Below are positions 1 to 12,900 of a stretch of 64,000 bases of DNA, one piece after another. Position numbers and translations under genes: made by a program. The notes under the pieces were generated by a model, which saw only the letters and a list, made by a program, of their open reading frames with translations, was not told where the DNA came from and did not search any database. This DNA is from Apteryx mantelli. Its lineage: Eukaryota; Chordata; Aves; Apterygiformes; Apterygidae. The stretch covers positions 136,890,288 to 136,954,287 of the forward strand of contig NC_089978.1 in NCBI RefSeq assembly GCF_036417845.1, written 5' to 3'. Position 1 is the stretch's first letter, and each line of letters starts with the position of its first letter.

Positions 1-341
1 AACCAAAGAAAGAGAGGATAAAGCCCAAAGGGTAAGGGAACTGTGGGATGGAACAGTTGGATTCCTCTCTCCTGTGTTTTATACTGTCCTATAGTGTTGC
101 CTGCTCATGCTCTCACTTTTCAGTTTGTTGCACAGAAAGCCTAGAAGCTTTTCCCAAAGAGAAGAGATTATCTGCCGCTGCAGCTATGAGATTAGTGATT
201 CCTTTATCAGGGCTCTGCACTGAACACATGCTAAAGCAGTGTGCCAGAATAGATGCTTCTTTCTCCAAGGAAGAAGGATTCCTGCCTGCCTCTGGAAATA
301 TTTGATGTCTGTGCTAATCAGAGATCTTACGGTTCTCATAG
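1..341 (+). other. ITFG2 intron sequence
   Basis: The window starts inside an ITFG2 intron. I see no exon here: the residues expected before GNGHEE in the family (a '[20 protein letters not shown]'-like run) are absent. The other ITFG2 introns in the window (460-1090 and 1265-1425) show only splice signals. Confidence 0.6.
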
Positions 342-459
342 GGCAATGGACATGAGGAAGTGATTGCCTGTGCATGGGATGGCCAGACATACATCATCGA
401 CCACAATCGGACTGTCGCCAGATTTCAAGCAGATGAGAATGTCAGTGCATTCTGTGCAG
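342..459 (+). CDS. ITFG2: ITFG2 exon (third from last)
   Basis: The acceptor is TCTCATAG before GGC AAT GGA and the donor is GCAG/GTGGGC. There are 39 codons plus one base. The residues [20 protein letters not shown] match the blade of the human protein that follows 'DVTG'. The left border fits phase 0, but the upstream exon is not in the window to confirm it. Confidence 0.93.
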
Positions 460-1574
460 GTGGGCAGCTGGACTGCAAAGCCAGCCTCACAGCATTTCTC
501 CCTCCAGGCTAATGTTCTTCTCTGGAAGACCTGAGACCCTTTGAATGTCTGCAGTGGGGAATAATTCCCCTGGGGTGTGTATACTGCAGGATGCCAAGCT
601 AGTCTTCCCTCTGGTAGCATCTGGGAAAAGGAATGGTGAAAGGAAGTGATGCTGGGCTGTGTCTGTAATGGAGAATAGTTGGGTTTTTGTTTTTGTTTTT
701 TTCTGTCCTGTTTGGGAGTGTTCAGGTGGTCTTTTGTCTTCCTCACCCCTTTTCAATTTGTAAACTAGTAAGCTGTTGCCAGTAGAGATATGGAGCCCTA
801 CATAGCCAGCCTGACCCTTGGCTTTGCTCTCAGACCTATGAGAAGCAGTGTGCAAATTCCCAAGCTCCATGCATTAATACCCCAGTTCTAGAGACACTTG
901 CCCATGGTCAGGCTGGTAGGCATCTCTTGTATTATCTCAGAGGGCTTTCACATACCCAAGTTCATGTCTCTGCTATTCACCCTGGCTGCTCACTGCTTTC
1001 TGCTAACAGCTTTGGTACCACATCATGCGAAGCTGCCTAGTTGCTTTCTCTGTCCTTTGTGCAGCAACTCTATCCTTTTGGTTTCTCCAGGCCTCTATGC
1101 ATGCAAAGGAGGAAGTAACAGCCCATGCCTGGTTTATGTCAGCTTCAATCAGAAGATCTATATCTATTGGGATGTGCAGCTGGAGAGAATGGAATCCACC
1201 AACCTTCTGAAAATCCTGGAGAGTGACCCAGAGTTTGGAGACCTCCTGAAGCAGCTGGGTGTAGGTAAGTGCAGAAAGGGAGAGGCTTATGCAGGAAAAA
1301 AGTGAGGAAGGGCTGTTGGCAGGTGGCATGCTAGGAACTAGCGTTCCAGGTACTTCTTGACAAGGAGACTAATCTACTACCTGATGAGGATCCCTACCAA
1401 TCATCTTTCTCTCTTCTTTTTCTAGAAAGAGGTGACGTTTCTTCTGTCAAAGATCTGATTCACAAAACACTGTATTTGCCTGAGAAACAACAGCGCAACA
1501 GCCCCTCACAGTGTCAAGACCATGCTGGAATAGATTCTTCTACCTACCACACTATCATCCATTGCCCCTTATAA
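342..1574 (+). CDS. ITFG2: ITFG2, 3' part (last three coding exons)
   Basis: Integrin alpha FG-GAP repeat containing 2, a beta-propeller-type subunit of the KICSTOR complex, which tethers GATOR1 to lysosomes and restrains mTORC1 when nutrients are low (known for the mammalian protein). Three exons (342-459, 1091-1264, 1426-1574) join in phase with AG/GT borders. They encode about 145 residues closely matching the human C-terminus as I recall it, e.g. [17 protein letters not shown] and [11 protein letters not shown]. The frame stops at TAA 1572-1574, about a dozen residues beyond the human end. The earlier exons, with most of the FG-GAP repeats, are left of the window. The gene is tail to tail with NRIP2, as in mammals. 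Confidence 0.95.
1091..1264 (+). CDS. ITFG2: ITFG2 exon (penultimate)
   Basis: The acceptor is TTTCTCCAG and the donor is GTAG/GTAAGT. It holds 57 codons plus split codons at both ends (Gly at the left, Glu at the right). It encodes GLYACKGG...[18 protein letters not shown]..., nearly the same as the human '[17 protein letters not shown]' segment, then the acidic [19 protein letters not shown] stretch. Confidence 0.95.
1426..1574 (+). CDS. ITFG2: ITFG2 last coding exon
   Basis: The acceptor is TTTTTCTAG before AAAGAGG. The split codon with the previous exon gives Glu, then [19 protein letters not shown], comparable with human 'DLPVTRALLHQTLYHPDQ'. The tail after that is not conserved and runs to TAA 1572-1574. 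Homology is clear for the first ~25 residues only; the stop follows from the frame. Confidence 0.88.
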
Positions 1575-4500
1575 CTTTTTGACACCTTTCATCCTAGCTC
1601 AAACTCTTCATTGACTGGAATCAGGCACTCACATTGCATGAAGATCAGACTGTTCTTTTTTCCCTCTCTGTCAAGGCTTCCAGTCAACTAAGAGTCTACA
1701 GGCCAGGGTTTCAGGGAGGCAAGTGCTTGCCTGTTGGCTTGAGGCACGGTGGCAAGTTGATTTGCTTAGCTGAGGAAGTTATCAGGACAGCAAGAGTCCA
1801 GGGTTCTGTTCATTGGCCTTCCATTGCCTATTTCCGTATTCTGTACTATCCAAAGTCCTTTTCAGGTGACTGTAGAGGAGCTCCGAGGAAACAGATGGGA
1901 GAGAATAGTCAAGCTCAGTCTTGCTTTTGGCCTGTTGTTCTTATAGTTGCTGTAGTGATAATTTCTGAGTTCCTAGTGGGCTCACAGCACAGGAGTTGCA
2001 GGTTGAGGTCTTGAATTGGGCAGCGGGAGATGGCTTTCCCTTCTGTCCAATATAGATGGGTTTCTTCAGTAGACCCAGGCATTGTTTGCCTTTGTTCTGG
2101 TGCTCCCCTTCTGCCAGGCTGAGTTTCTCACAAGCTGCCTTCTGTTCTGAAGAGCTGGGAACACGTGTGAGAACCACAACTTTCACTGGTGACTTGTCAG
2201 GGGGTATCAAAGCTCCAAGGAACCCCAACTGTACTCAAAAAGCATTGCTTGCCTTCATCCTCTTGGGCAGAGTGATCCCAGAGATGGTTGTGACTTAGCA
2301 AAGCAACTGTAAACTGGACAATAAAAGGAATTTGTCTTAACTGTGGATCTGTGGTGCAGCGATAGCTTGTCTGTTCCATAAAAAGCAGTGGGAATGCCAC
2401 ACTTCCCTCTTGCTGTGGAGAGTTCCCTACTATTTTGAATCCTGCACAATTGAAAGAGATTGACTGGTGGTGATGCTCCACTTGCTGGCATGCAGAGTAC
2501 GGAAGAGGTCCTGGCTTGCCCAGGATGCTTATCTGCAAAGGCCCAGGCAGGAACCTTGCCACATGCTGCTGGTGTTCTGCTTTTCCCCCATCTCGGCTTG
2601 CTGCTTACCTATCTCAGCTTATTAGGACAGGAGCAGCAGGCTCACCTGCTGTGTTGCATCCGTTAGCTTCTGGTCATTTATGTGATATTCTATGGAACAT
2701 GCATAATAGATGGAGCTATCCTTTCACCCTTATGATAGCCTGAGAGGGCTGGATCCAGGTCAGAGCAAATATAATTAATTCAGTGATCTCTCTTTAGCAA
2801 ATGATAACACTTAAAGATACTACAGCCTGTTCAAAAGTCTGCTATGCCATGCTCTGCAAAACATCCAAGAGCAACCCTAACAAGGAGAAGGAACTTTGTA
2901 TGGAGGAAGGGGTTGTCTTGCTGTTGGGCCAAAAGGTCTGTTGTTGAACTAGGGACTATATGGGAGAAGAGCAGGATTTTTACATAATAACCCCTAGCTT
3001 TTCTTTGCAATTTACCTCCATATATTTCCAGAGAGCTTTATAGAGGGCAGCTTCTGTCCTCTGTATTTGATAGCTCTAGAAATTGAAGCATGGAGTAGTG
3101 AGGTGGTATGCTCTGCTCTGTAACAGTGAGCTGTGGAGCAGCACTCTTCCTGCTTCTCAGACCACTCCTATCTTCTGACTCTATGGGGAAAGCTTCTCCA
3201 TTATAATGGCTTTGCTGAGAAGCATTTTTAAATGTCCCCCTGTAATACTAAGTGCTTTGTCCAACTGGACTGTTCATTGAGGCAGAAGCTCTGAAGGTAT
3301 AGTGGTGCTTTGGTAACAGTAGGGCTCAGGCTAGGGGAAGATGGGAGCAGGCTTGAGCCTTGGAGAACTGATAGTGTCTATTGGTGTGCTAAAGCAAGGA
3401 ATTATCTTGGGGCTTGTAACCTCAAGAAATTCTGCCAGTTATTATGATGCTGAGATGTAAAGCCACCAGTCCAAATGGGCATCTACCATACAGAACAGAG
3501 CTGCTGACAGGTTAGTTAGTGTGACCCTTTGACTCTAATCAGTCTTGCTGCACTTTCCTAATGAAGATGAGATCTGATAAGTCTCAGTATATTGGTTTCC
3601 TGCTACTTCTAGGTTTCTGATCCCCAAAACCTAGAGCTGCTGCTCTGATGACAGGAGCAAGTGATAATTCTCTTCCTTCTCTCCCCAAGAATTTCAGGTG
3701 AAATAGCAACAGTTACTATCCTTGTCTCCTCCCCTGGGGATCCAGCTGAGTTGGGTAGGAGGAGATGCCCCTCCACATGGAGTGAACAGTTAGGTTTCAC
3801 TGTATTCTGAGATACTTTCTCCCTAGCCCTGTTACTACCTGGATTTAGTCTTGCACTTCAGAATTAGTGAAACTGACACCAAGAGAGACCACAGTGGAGC
3901 AGGGCTCAGCAAAGCAGATTTCTGGAAGCATTTCCAGAATGTCCCTGAACAACAGACCTGTGTCTTGGTATATGCTACTTTTCGAGCCTGAGCACAGACT
4001 GCTGCTTTTTCTCCACTTTGGGACAGAAACAGGATGCTTATAAGCAATACAACATAGCAATGTCTGGGTTTTCGTTCCTGGCTTGCACAACCTGGCACGT
4101 GTACTGCTGCTAGAAGATGAGCTCTTCAGCTGCTTGTGCCATCAAGTTTGATAGGATTGGAGGGAGCCCTACCACAATGTGTGCCTGCCATGGTGCTGCT
4201 TAGCATCTTGTTTGTTTTTGGTAGAGCAGGCATTCTTCACAGAAATACTTTCTCTCATGATCCCTTTCTGGGATCTAAGAGCTTCCTGCAGCAACTGTCT
4301 GAAGCATTTTATTTGCCTGAGAGGCCAGGCTGAACTGATCTGGCAGCCAGGCTTACAGGCTATTGCAGTTCTACTGCATTGTAAATCTTTCCTGAGCCCT
4401 AGCAGCAAAAGAGAATTGTCTACACTGGTAACAGAACAACTCAATGCTGGCTGTCCATGCCCAATGGAAACCTTTATTAGCAACACAAGCACAAAGGGGT

Positions 4501-5883
4501 ACAAAGGGTTGTATGACTGGAACTGGTTCATACAAAACAGAATTTGCCACGCAGGTCAAATGATTTCCAAGGAAGGAAGGTCAAATTGATCCACTACTGG
4601 ACTGTTAATTTTTTAGAAGAAACAGGAAAGAGCTAGTGCAAGAGAGATGACATTTTTCTATGAATCATCTCTAAAAGAAAATGGGACAAAAACCTGTGAG
4701 TGTTGGACAGGGCAAGTATAACTTGTGCAGCCTAGCCCTCTTCTCCTGTTGGCCTGAGGATAATGTTGCTGTGCACCATGCAAGCACTGGCATGCTGCAC
4801 TGTGGAAAGCAGAGCTGAGAGGATACTCATACTACAGAACATCTGATCCCCCAAAGCTCTACAGCTCTTGAAACCATTGGAGAGGGAAAATAGTAGTGTT
4901 TGAGGGTTTTTCCTAACAGTTCTGTTTTGCTTATAGTACTTAAAGGGACTTGCAGATGCATTTCGCTCCCATTCCCCTTACACACAAAAGAAAAAGATGA
5001 GAACTGTCTTAGCAAAGTGTATCAGGACTTTTGTACTATTCCTTGGCCAGAAGGTGCCTTCCCCACTTCTTTTCATGCCCTGAACACCAAAGTGGCAATT
5101 TAAAGGCTGGCTACTGATGGCACTTCCGCTGGCCCCAATTTTCTGTGGCATGTACGTCTGCTCAGAGACTGAGCTGATGTGGCTCCTTCTCTGGAGAGGT
5201 GTGGTTACTTTATTATAGTTCCATGGTAACTTAATGCCTCTTTGTTCTACACAGCCAACGTACTTCAAAGAGTTGGAATTAGAAGTTGTTTCTATGCAGC
5301 AACAAGTAGTGTTTGCTGCATCCCACTCAGTGGCAGGTTAGCATACCTACTGGTGGCAGGAAGCTCTGCCATGGGGCAGGACTTGCCAGACGCATTTCTA
5401 TGTATGAGGGACAGTGTGCAGAAAAATTAGGAGTCCAGCAGCGTTTCAGACAATGCAGGCATTTGAGGATAAGCAGTTTGCAGCTTTGGTTGTGGCATTC
5501 AATTTACTAGCAAGAAAATAAAGAGAGGGAATTACTTTATTTTCCTGAGAGACAATAAACCTGTTGTCCATCCCTGCTCCAATTCTTACGAACACTTTGC
5601 TGGATGCCGTCATTTCCATTACTCTCCAGGTATATCCTGGCATTTGCCAGTTGAATTTCTTGTAAAGGAGGACTGCAAATCTATGTAGGCAGCTGGATAG
5701 TCTTCAGTTCTGTAACTCACCATGTAGTGGTGAGAGGAGGAGCAAGCCTCTGGGATAATGTCTGGCTGAAGCTGCTGTTCCTTTCAAAGGCCAAGTGTCC
5801 CCCAAGCTTGGCAAGGCAAATGATGTGATTATGGCTTCAGAATGGTGCATGTTCTTGGGATGGGTTTACCTCTTGCATACAGG
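1575..5883. other. ITFG2 3'UTR then intergenic, no recognised feature
   Basis: The first ~750 bases are probably the ITFG2 3'UTR. After that I see no coding exon, RNA gene or clear repeat. The open frames are short and unlike known proteins. A very faint MIR-like stretch near 3030-3200 is too weak to call. Confidence 0.5.
2320..2325 (+). terminator. candidate poly(A) signal of ITFG2
   Basis: AATAAA on the plus strand about 745 bases after the ITFG2 stop. It is the first canonical hexamer I noticed downstream; actual use is not shown by the sequence. Confidence 0.4.
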
Positions 5884-6058
5884 CCTTGGAAGGGACCTCG
5901 AAAAGTCACTTAGTCCATCTCTCCATCTCAGGGCAAGTTCAGCCATATGTATCTCACACCTAACACATACTTGTCTGACTATTTCAAAGGCTTGCTGTTA
6001 CAGATACTTCCCTGTATCACTGTTTCAGAGCTGCTCTGTCCACACTGCTGGAAAGTAG
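5884..6058 (-). mobile_element. old CR1 LINE fragment (3' end)
   Basis: GGAAGGGACCTCGAAAAG followed by TTAGTCCATCTCTC matches, with many changes, the reverse complement of the CR1 3' region (GGAAGGGACCTCTGGAGATC...AGTCCAA) seen well preserved at 33305 and 40740. Only the last ~170 bp of the element are recognisable. The divergence from the younger copies marks it as old. Confidence 0.55.
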
Positions 6059-6059
6059 C

Positions 6060-7644
6060 CCTAGTAGGAGCTGACCAACATGGAGGTTCAGAGACATTCT
6101 CCCTAAAATGATAACATACCATTGCCTATTTTTAAGGGGTGGGCCACCTTAAAAAGAAGGTGTTGGACGCACAGAAGATGTAGCTGTGTCCTTCTTTAGG
6201 ATGGCAGTTTGTACTAAATTTCCACCTTCCATATGAAAGCTTTAGCATTTTTTTGGTCTCCAGTGGAAAAGACCTTTAGACAGTTCCCTACTTCCCCTCC
6301 CCCCCCCAAAAAAAACAACTGGGGTAACTGGTGTTGGGGGCACAGAAATGCGCCCGTGTAACCAGCTTTTCCAAAGGAAACTACAGTTGAAACGGTCTTC
6401 AGCCTTGCCAACCTGCTTAAAAAATGACATATTGGACTCCCTAAAGTCAGGAGATTTTAAAAAATAATAATGTTTCATGTGAATGGGATTGAGCTTGCTT
6501 CTTTGAGGCATTATCAGTCCTGTTTTATAACTCCTCTTTACATCTTTGAAAGACAAAATTTTTCTCTTTCACGATGGAAACTGGGAGTCCCATGTAAGGA
6601 CACAACGCCAAGAAGGCTGGTCTTTTGAGAAAACACCAGTTTGTGCATTAATTCAGAATACATGTGTTAGAATTAGTGACAACATGTCATTTAATGCCAG
6701 AGAGTTCTGGGAGATGAAAACCCACCAGGAGTTCTGTTCAATGGTGAGGAAAGCAGGTACTGACAATGTAGGATTAGACTGTCACTTAGAGACTGAGTTG
6801 AAGTGTGCTGTCAGCTGTGGTGTTATGACCAGCAGGTCTCATTTAGTCATAGCTTCTTCTGTAAACTCTGCCTGCAACAAAGCTTGATGAGGAGGTTTCA
6901 GGATAACTGTTTCCAACAGGTTCCTCAATGTTCAGGAGGAAGATAATTTTACTGAGGGGACCTGGATGTTTAACTGACGTGGGCAGGAGGAGGGTGAAGA
7001 GCGTGTCTCATGCTCTGGAGCTGATTTCACAGTTGACTATAAAGCTCTCCCACACTGACTTAGCACTTGCTGAAAACATCCTGTCTGTGACTGAGAAGTG
7101 GTACAGTCTACATTCATGCATGCAATTGCTAAGAGCAAAGAGGAAAGACTGACAAAATAGTGGCAGAATGTAAGAGAGTATTAGCAACCAGTGTATATGA
7201 AAGTGTTGTTAAAAGGATTATCTAAAGAAGGAAAAGATTCCTTTTGGAAAGAGCAAATTTGTTACCAGTGTGGGAGAGTGGATGATTCACTTGGGCAGAG
7301 ATAGAGAGGATGCCAAGAAGGTTTCATTATGCAGAGAGCAGAGGAAGAGACAGGCAGAGCTGGATATTTCCACCTGCCATAGCACATTATTTAGCAGAGG
7401 AATATGAACTTCTAATGATTTGATGAATGAAGATGAGCAAAAAAAGAGAGTATGCCAAGTCTGATGTGTGCGAACAGCACCTGGTGAATTCCAACAGCAG
7501 CTTGTGTGCAAGCATCTGCAGGGCTGTGACAGGTAGCAGTCAAAATGGAGATGTCAACCCAAAATCATGCCAACTTTCTATAGGATCCAATCCAGCACCC
7601 CTTAAATGAATGGAAAGATTTCTGTTAGGTTCAGTCTGATTTGG
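6060..7644. other. intergenic, no recognised feature
   Basis: Short C and A runs lie at 6299-6317. I found no exon, RNA gene or assignable repeat on either strand. Confidence 0.45.
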
Positions 7645-8735
7645 TGAAGATCCTTGATTTTTATTTTTTGTTTTTTAACAGATCAGGAAGGTTAATGAAT
7701 AACAAGATGCAATAGACATGCTATTTGTCAGCTTTAGTAGGTTATTTGCCATAGTTCCCCATGCTATTTTTAGAGGGAAGCAAGAGGTGGAAGCTAGGTG
7801 AGTTGCTACACGCAGGAACATAGGAGCAAGTGTCTCATCTAACACAAACAAGATTTTTTCAGCAGAGTGACCTAGGTACCAGGTAGATTCCAGCTGGCAT
7901 GCAGGATGGGTCCAGTACAAGTGTGAACTGTTACTAAAAACCCCTAGGCTTGAGAAGGCAGTCAGACATGCAGGTGATACAAATCCAGAAGGGATTACTG
8001 GTACTTTGGGAGACAAGATCATCAAGAAGCCTGTGGGTGCAGATACAAATGAGATAAAACTCTGAACTATTGGTGTCATTCAGGAGATGCATGAAAAGCA
8101 ATTCACACAGGAAGAAATAATCAGATGCACAAGTGGAAGAATGGCTCAGAAGCCAAGCAACAGATCAGAGGCTGGAGGATATGACTAACAATAAAAGTCA
8201 CCAGCCTGAGGCTGTTTTTAGGAGGGGCAGATGCCAGTCACAGCAGCTAATATTAGTAAGTGTGTCACATGTATCAGCCAGGCAGTAACTCCCTGGTTTT
8301 ACTGTGTTAGAGTTCTGCATCTGGTTTAGGAAAGAACTAAGGTGGAGGGGGGGGCAAGGAAGCAACCACAAGTATTTTAAGAAGCACAACAGCAACAATG
8401 AGAGGTTTGATAAGGCAGGAAGAGAGTCAGCAATGTTTAATCCCTGGATGGGCAAAATGAGAATGTCACGATATTCTATGGGAGGATAAAGGGATATTGT
8501 GGAGAGATTGGATAAAGAATCAGTAGTCATGAGGAGGAGATGACTTCACTGGGTTTCAAGTGTGATATGGAAAAACTTGAGCTAAATATTATGAAAAATA
8601 TCAGTTGTGATCATTTTCAGGCATGGAGCAAACTGTCCTGGCACATCCTTCCTAGAGGTAGTAAAAATAGGCAATGTATCTATCACACAGCTATGGATGC
8701 AAATGAAAAAAAAAAAAAGTGACTTAATATCCATC
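7645..8735 (+). mobile_element. ancient CR1/L3-type LINE relic (reverse transcriptase part)
   Basis: Scattered translated landmarks occur in the order of a CR1-like ORF2: a 'VPHAIFRG' patch near 7755 (compare FDTVPHAIL of CR1 reverse transcriptases), 'HAGDTN' near 7970 (compare FADDTN, the catalytic box) and 'LEFCIWF' near 8310 (compare LEYCIQFW). An A-run at 8707-8718 lies near the 3' end. The frames are heavily broken and no single reading frame survives. It is much older than the CR1 copies at 33-51 kb. The borders are approximate; it could be CR1, L3 or another member of the CR1 clade. Confidence 0.55.
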
Positions 8736-9848
8736 TTGTTCAACCCAGATGAGTCCACAGTTCTCTGACCTGAGCTGATACTACAAGAAAGTCTAGTTCT
8801 CTGGTTTTATGCAGGAGTACCAAAGTACCAAAGGAGTACCAAAGGCTGTGAGATGCCAGGGCTTGAGGTTGATGATGTATCTGTGTCCAATCACTAGATT
8901 TCAAGTTGAAAGAAAGGAACTGACAGAGCAGAAGACTCTAGGTGCTGTAATTCATCACAGCATTTAAACTGAGTGGCAGGAACTCAGTTTGATGATGCAG
9001 CAGAGGTGATAGGAATGTAGCTCTAGCAGCTGGAGTGCAGAGGGGAGAGGCCTGGTCAGAAGAATAGGGTGTGCAAGTCTGGTTACTATGTATAGCAAGA
9101 CATGCTAAGCATTGCCATTCACACTAATATAGCCTAGTAGCAAGGCTGCACTGGCAAAGCTGAAGCACCTGTGAGCATTCACTGTACTCTGGACATCTAA
9201 GTTCAGCATTTCTACAAAGGTTTCTTAGAATTAAGAACTCTGACATTGTTCTTGTTGCAAGGTTTTTCCAAGAAAATCCTGTTCTGCTTTGAGCCAGCAA
9301 GAAGAAACAAAATCCAGCTTCACAGCATGCAGGTGAGGGGGCTGGCTGCAGACCTCTTCCCACAAAGCAAGGGGAATGGAGTCCACTCATCCAGGCAGAG
9401 AAAAAAGGGAAGCAAGCATTCATAGCGATCTCTGAAAGCTTTTGGAGAAAGCACCGTCTCCCTGTCCACAGAATGGCAAGATTGTTCAAAGTGACTCTCA
9501 CTTGTCTCATGAATAGAGTGCATTGTAAAAAGATGTTATTAAAAGGGTAGGGTGAATTTAGTGCAGAAACAGAAATTGGAGGGACCAGGGACAGATAGAA
9601 AAACAAGAATAAAGTGCCCACTCAGCACATGGGGACAAGCAGGAGGGTTCAGTGAAAGAGGGGAGAACTCTCCGAAGAAGAGGCATTCCCAGCAACAACA
9701 GCTTCCAGCTCCCATTTGCCTTTTTCTCGCTCCCCAGTGAATGCCTCAGCCCAGAACTCAGCAAGGTTAGGGGCATGTGAACCTCACCCTCATCTCTCTC
9801 ATATGGCAGCAAGTTTCCTCACCCCCCAGAGATGGGGTATGCAGCCAG
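8736..9848 (-). other. likely NRIP2 3'UTR and flank
   Basis: Downstream of the NRIP2 stop on the minus strand. No minus-strand AATAAA close to the stop was identified, so the transcript end is unknown. A small triplication of GAGTACCAAAG-like units lies at 8815-8845. Nothing else is assignable. Confidence 0.35.
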
Positions 9849-9941
9849 TCACTGACCAAGCTCTTCAGAGGCATGTAGGAAAGGCAGCTCTTGACTCAGT
9901 GCTTTAAATCTCAGGACTCCTTCCTCCAAGTCGATGCAGCA
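9849..9941 (-). CDS. NRIP2: NRIP2 coding exon 6 and stop
   Basis: Acceptor CCTTCTTAG. 30 codons plus TGA (9851-9849). It encodes CCIDLEEGVLRFKALSQELP and then FLHASEELGQ, the same length as the human C-terminal exon segment that ends EPGQ. There is no open-frame ATG, so it is easy to miss. Confidence 0.93.
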   Translation of the reverse strand, partial: CCIDLEEGVLRFKALSQELPFLHASEELGQ

Positions 9942-12900
9942 CTAAGAAGGGGAGAGCCAGTTACTCGCTGGACATTTCAGATAGCAAATACCTCAGTCTT
10001 ATGATGTCTGTGACTGGGGAGAAGCTGGAGAATCATCAGACATCCCCACTTTGGATTTGGAGAGGCCTCCTAGCTCCCCCTCCCTGCCATGGCTCTACCT
10101 CCTGGCTCCTATTCCCTCCATTGGATTTCTCTCCAAACCCTCCATGGGGCCATCCTCCTCCCTTCCTCCAGTTTTCCTCCCTCTGGGGTCATGTCCTCAC
10201 ATCACTCAGCCTTTTGGCCCAATGCTTTTCCTGCTTTATGAGTCCCAGCATGTGACTACATATTTGGCAGGCAGAAGCAAGCTTGCTGAGGCCATGTTCT
10301 TTTCTGCCCAGGAGACAGGCTGATCACAGCACAAAACCTGACTTGAGCTGACAAAAGGAGAGGACTCTTTCCACCCGTATCCAGTCATTGTTCAACATTG
10401 CATGTGGCCATACAGCTTCATTTGGCTCAAAGCAAGGACAGAGCTTGTTCATGTCTACCTACAAAAGGCAACACAGATATAACTCAAGTGGCACATTGTG
10501 CCCTCCATTTTACAGTCTCTTCCTCCTCAATTTCATCTTCTCATTTGCAACCATTGTGAGAAATAACAAGAATGGTAGATGCTGTAGTGTCCTATGGGGT
10601 GATTCCTTTATTAGTCCCTTTTAAGAGGGACTGGAGAGGCATCAGTGACTTGGAGCATACTGCAGTCAGCCAGGGAGCTGTGCAGCAAGCAGTGCAAGTG
10701 GCACTCCAGAAGGCTTGGGCATGAGCATTTCTGATGCTTCCAGCAGCCAAAACTTGGAGGACTCATTGAGAGGAGCCCGGCAATAAGCAAGAAGCTTACT
10801 CCTTACCTTGAGAGACAACAGGGTCTGGAGACCAATGCAAAACTCCAACATTTCATCATCTGAGAAAAGAGAAGAGACTGGTCAGGCTCAAGACTATACA
10901 TACCTTGACTGCCCCTCTAAAGAAAGTGTCTCCCTCCTATAAGAGTATGTGGAATGTGAGAGCATCTGATTCATTAAGTTATCTGGTTAAGGACTATTCA
11001 GTATAAAGTAAATAGATAACAAGGCAAGTGATGAATTAAACACATGGACACACAAACATTAACAAGTGGTGATAACAGTGACAGTAGCAAAGACCAGAAC
11101 TCCCCTGCCACAGATCGATGAGCCATTAAAGGAACTACTCAGGCACAACCCTGAAGAGGGTCAACCTGAATTTGTAACTGATAAGAAGGGGAAAACAGGA
11201 TCACAATGAGTATTATAAGATATTTGAGGGGGCTTGTGGGACTGTGCAAAACTTATTATGGGATATCAGAAGGGGCTTGTGGGATTATGTAAAACTTATA
11301 ATAATTGTTTAGGGGAAGGGCCAAAGTAGGGAAAGGGATGTATCAAGGTGGATCAGGGAGGAACAAACATGGGAAAATGCAGAAAGGGGGGATAAAGGAG
11401 CCATCACATGTAAGCAGGCTGCTGACCAGTTCACTTGTCTGGACTGAGTCCTGTGCCTGATCACTGCAGTCTATCCTGTCTTCTTATTAAATCCTTTTCT
11501 TAACTGTTTTTTCTGAGTAATCTCACTCTCTATCCTTTGTGTGAGTATGCAAGGTCTATGTGCCAGCAACTGGAGGGACTGGCATGCAAGAGAGGTTTCT
11601 GTGCCAATAACTGGAGGGACTGCAGGTCATATAACTCATAGGTCTAAGTGTCAGCAACTGGAGAAGGGACTGTGGGTCACAGGGGCAGTAGGTCTGGGTG
11701 CCAGCAGCTGGAGAGACCAGCATGTAGGAGAGGTCGGGGTACCAGCAACTGGAGAAGGGGCCATGGATCACAGGGCCTGTAAGATTATGAGTCAGCAACT
11801 GGAGAGACCAGGGTGTATGTGAGAGGTCTAAATGCCAGCAACTGGAAAGACCTGGGTGTGTTTACATTTCCCCAGTGAATTTAACGCTGTGTGTGTGCAT
11901 ATGCATAATTTGCTAGCAAACTTCAAGCTGGACTAGCTGGCAAGTAGGAGGACATCTGGAAAGATTCAAGGTCTGAGCCAGCAGCTGGGTAAAGGGCCCG
12001 GTGTCCAGACATGAATATTAGACAGACCTAGAGGTCATGCTGAGTTTCGAGGGATCTGTGAATGAGAGTGTGCTTGTGAATCTAGAGAGTGAGTGTGTGT
12101 TTTTGCTAGTGAACTTCAATCCTGATCAGCCAGAGAGGAGAAACAGGACTGGGCTATCTGTACTGATGTGTATGTGAGTGCAGTTCATGTTTATGAGAGT
12201 GCTGGTAAAGGCTCTGCTCTGTCTGTGGTAGTCTGTGTGGCTGGCCTTGTTAGTGTCATTCATGTACGTGCCTCTCAGGAATATACACTGAACCTTGCTG
12301 CTGGCCAGACCTGCAAATTCAAACAGCAGCAGCCACATTCATTGGACTGGGATGGAGAGACCTCCTGGGTCTTAGATTGCACCCAGCTGGATATTCAGTG
12401 GCCAGGAAGGAGGAATCCCCAGGTCTTGGATTCTGCAGGATTTTGCAGACACCTGTAACATCCTTAACATCTCCCACAGTTTCTGCATGCCTGCTTGCCT
12501 TGTAACCGTTGTATGTATTTTACTCCACATAAGCAAGAGCACTGTGTGTCAATTCTGAGACACACTGAGCACAGATATGGCAATTCTGCTTCTTCCAGGC
12601 AGCCATTTCCATATCCCAGCACAGTGGATAGGTGCTACAAGGCTAAATTCACCTGTGCCAGCACTAAAGCAATCTTTCCATGAAGGACAAGAGCAAGTAG
12701 AGTGGGAATCAGGGAAGGAGAGTGAGCTGAGGTGTAGACAAGGAGAAACTTTTCTCTGGATGATCAGGAAAGCAGGAAGAATGGACATGAAAGAGGTAGG
12801 GGGCAAGGGAGGCCCTGGAGGTAAAAGACTGAACAGTAGTCATCAAAGATGAGGCAGATAAAGGCAACAGGGGATGACTGGGGTGGCTAAAGGGAAGAAA

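Noticed and set aside
3030-3200. Possible further MIR relic
   Set aside because: Only scattered words matched and the order was unclear.
10666-10806. Extension of NRIP2 exon 5 to a stop in the intron as the true C-terminus
   Set aside because: A consensus GTAAGG donor follows SLK, and a matching downstream exon (9941-9849) restores the conserved C-terminus, so the extension could arise only by intron retention.
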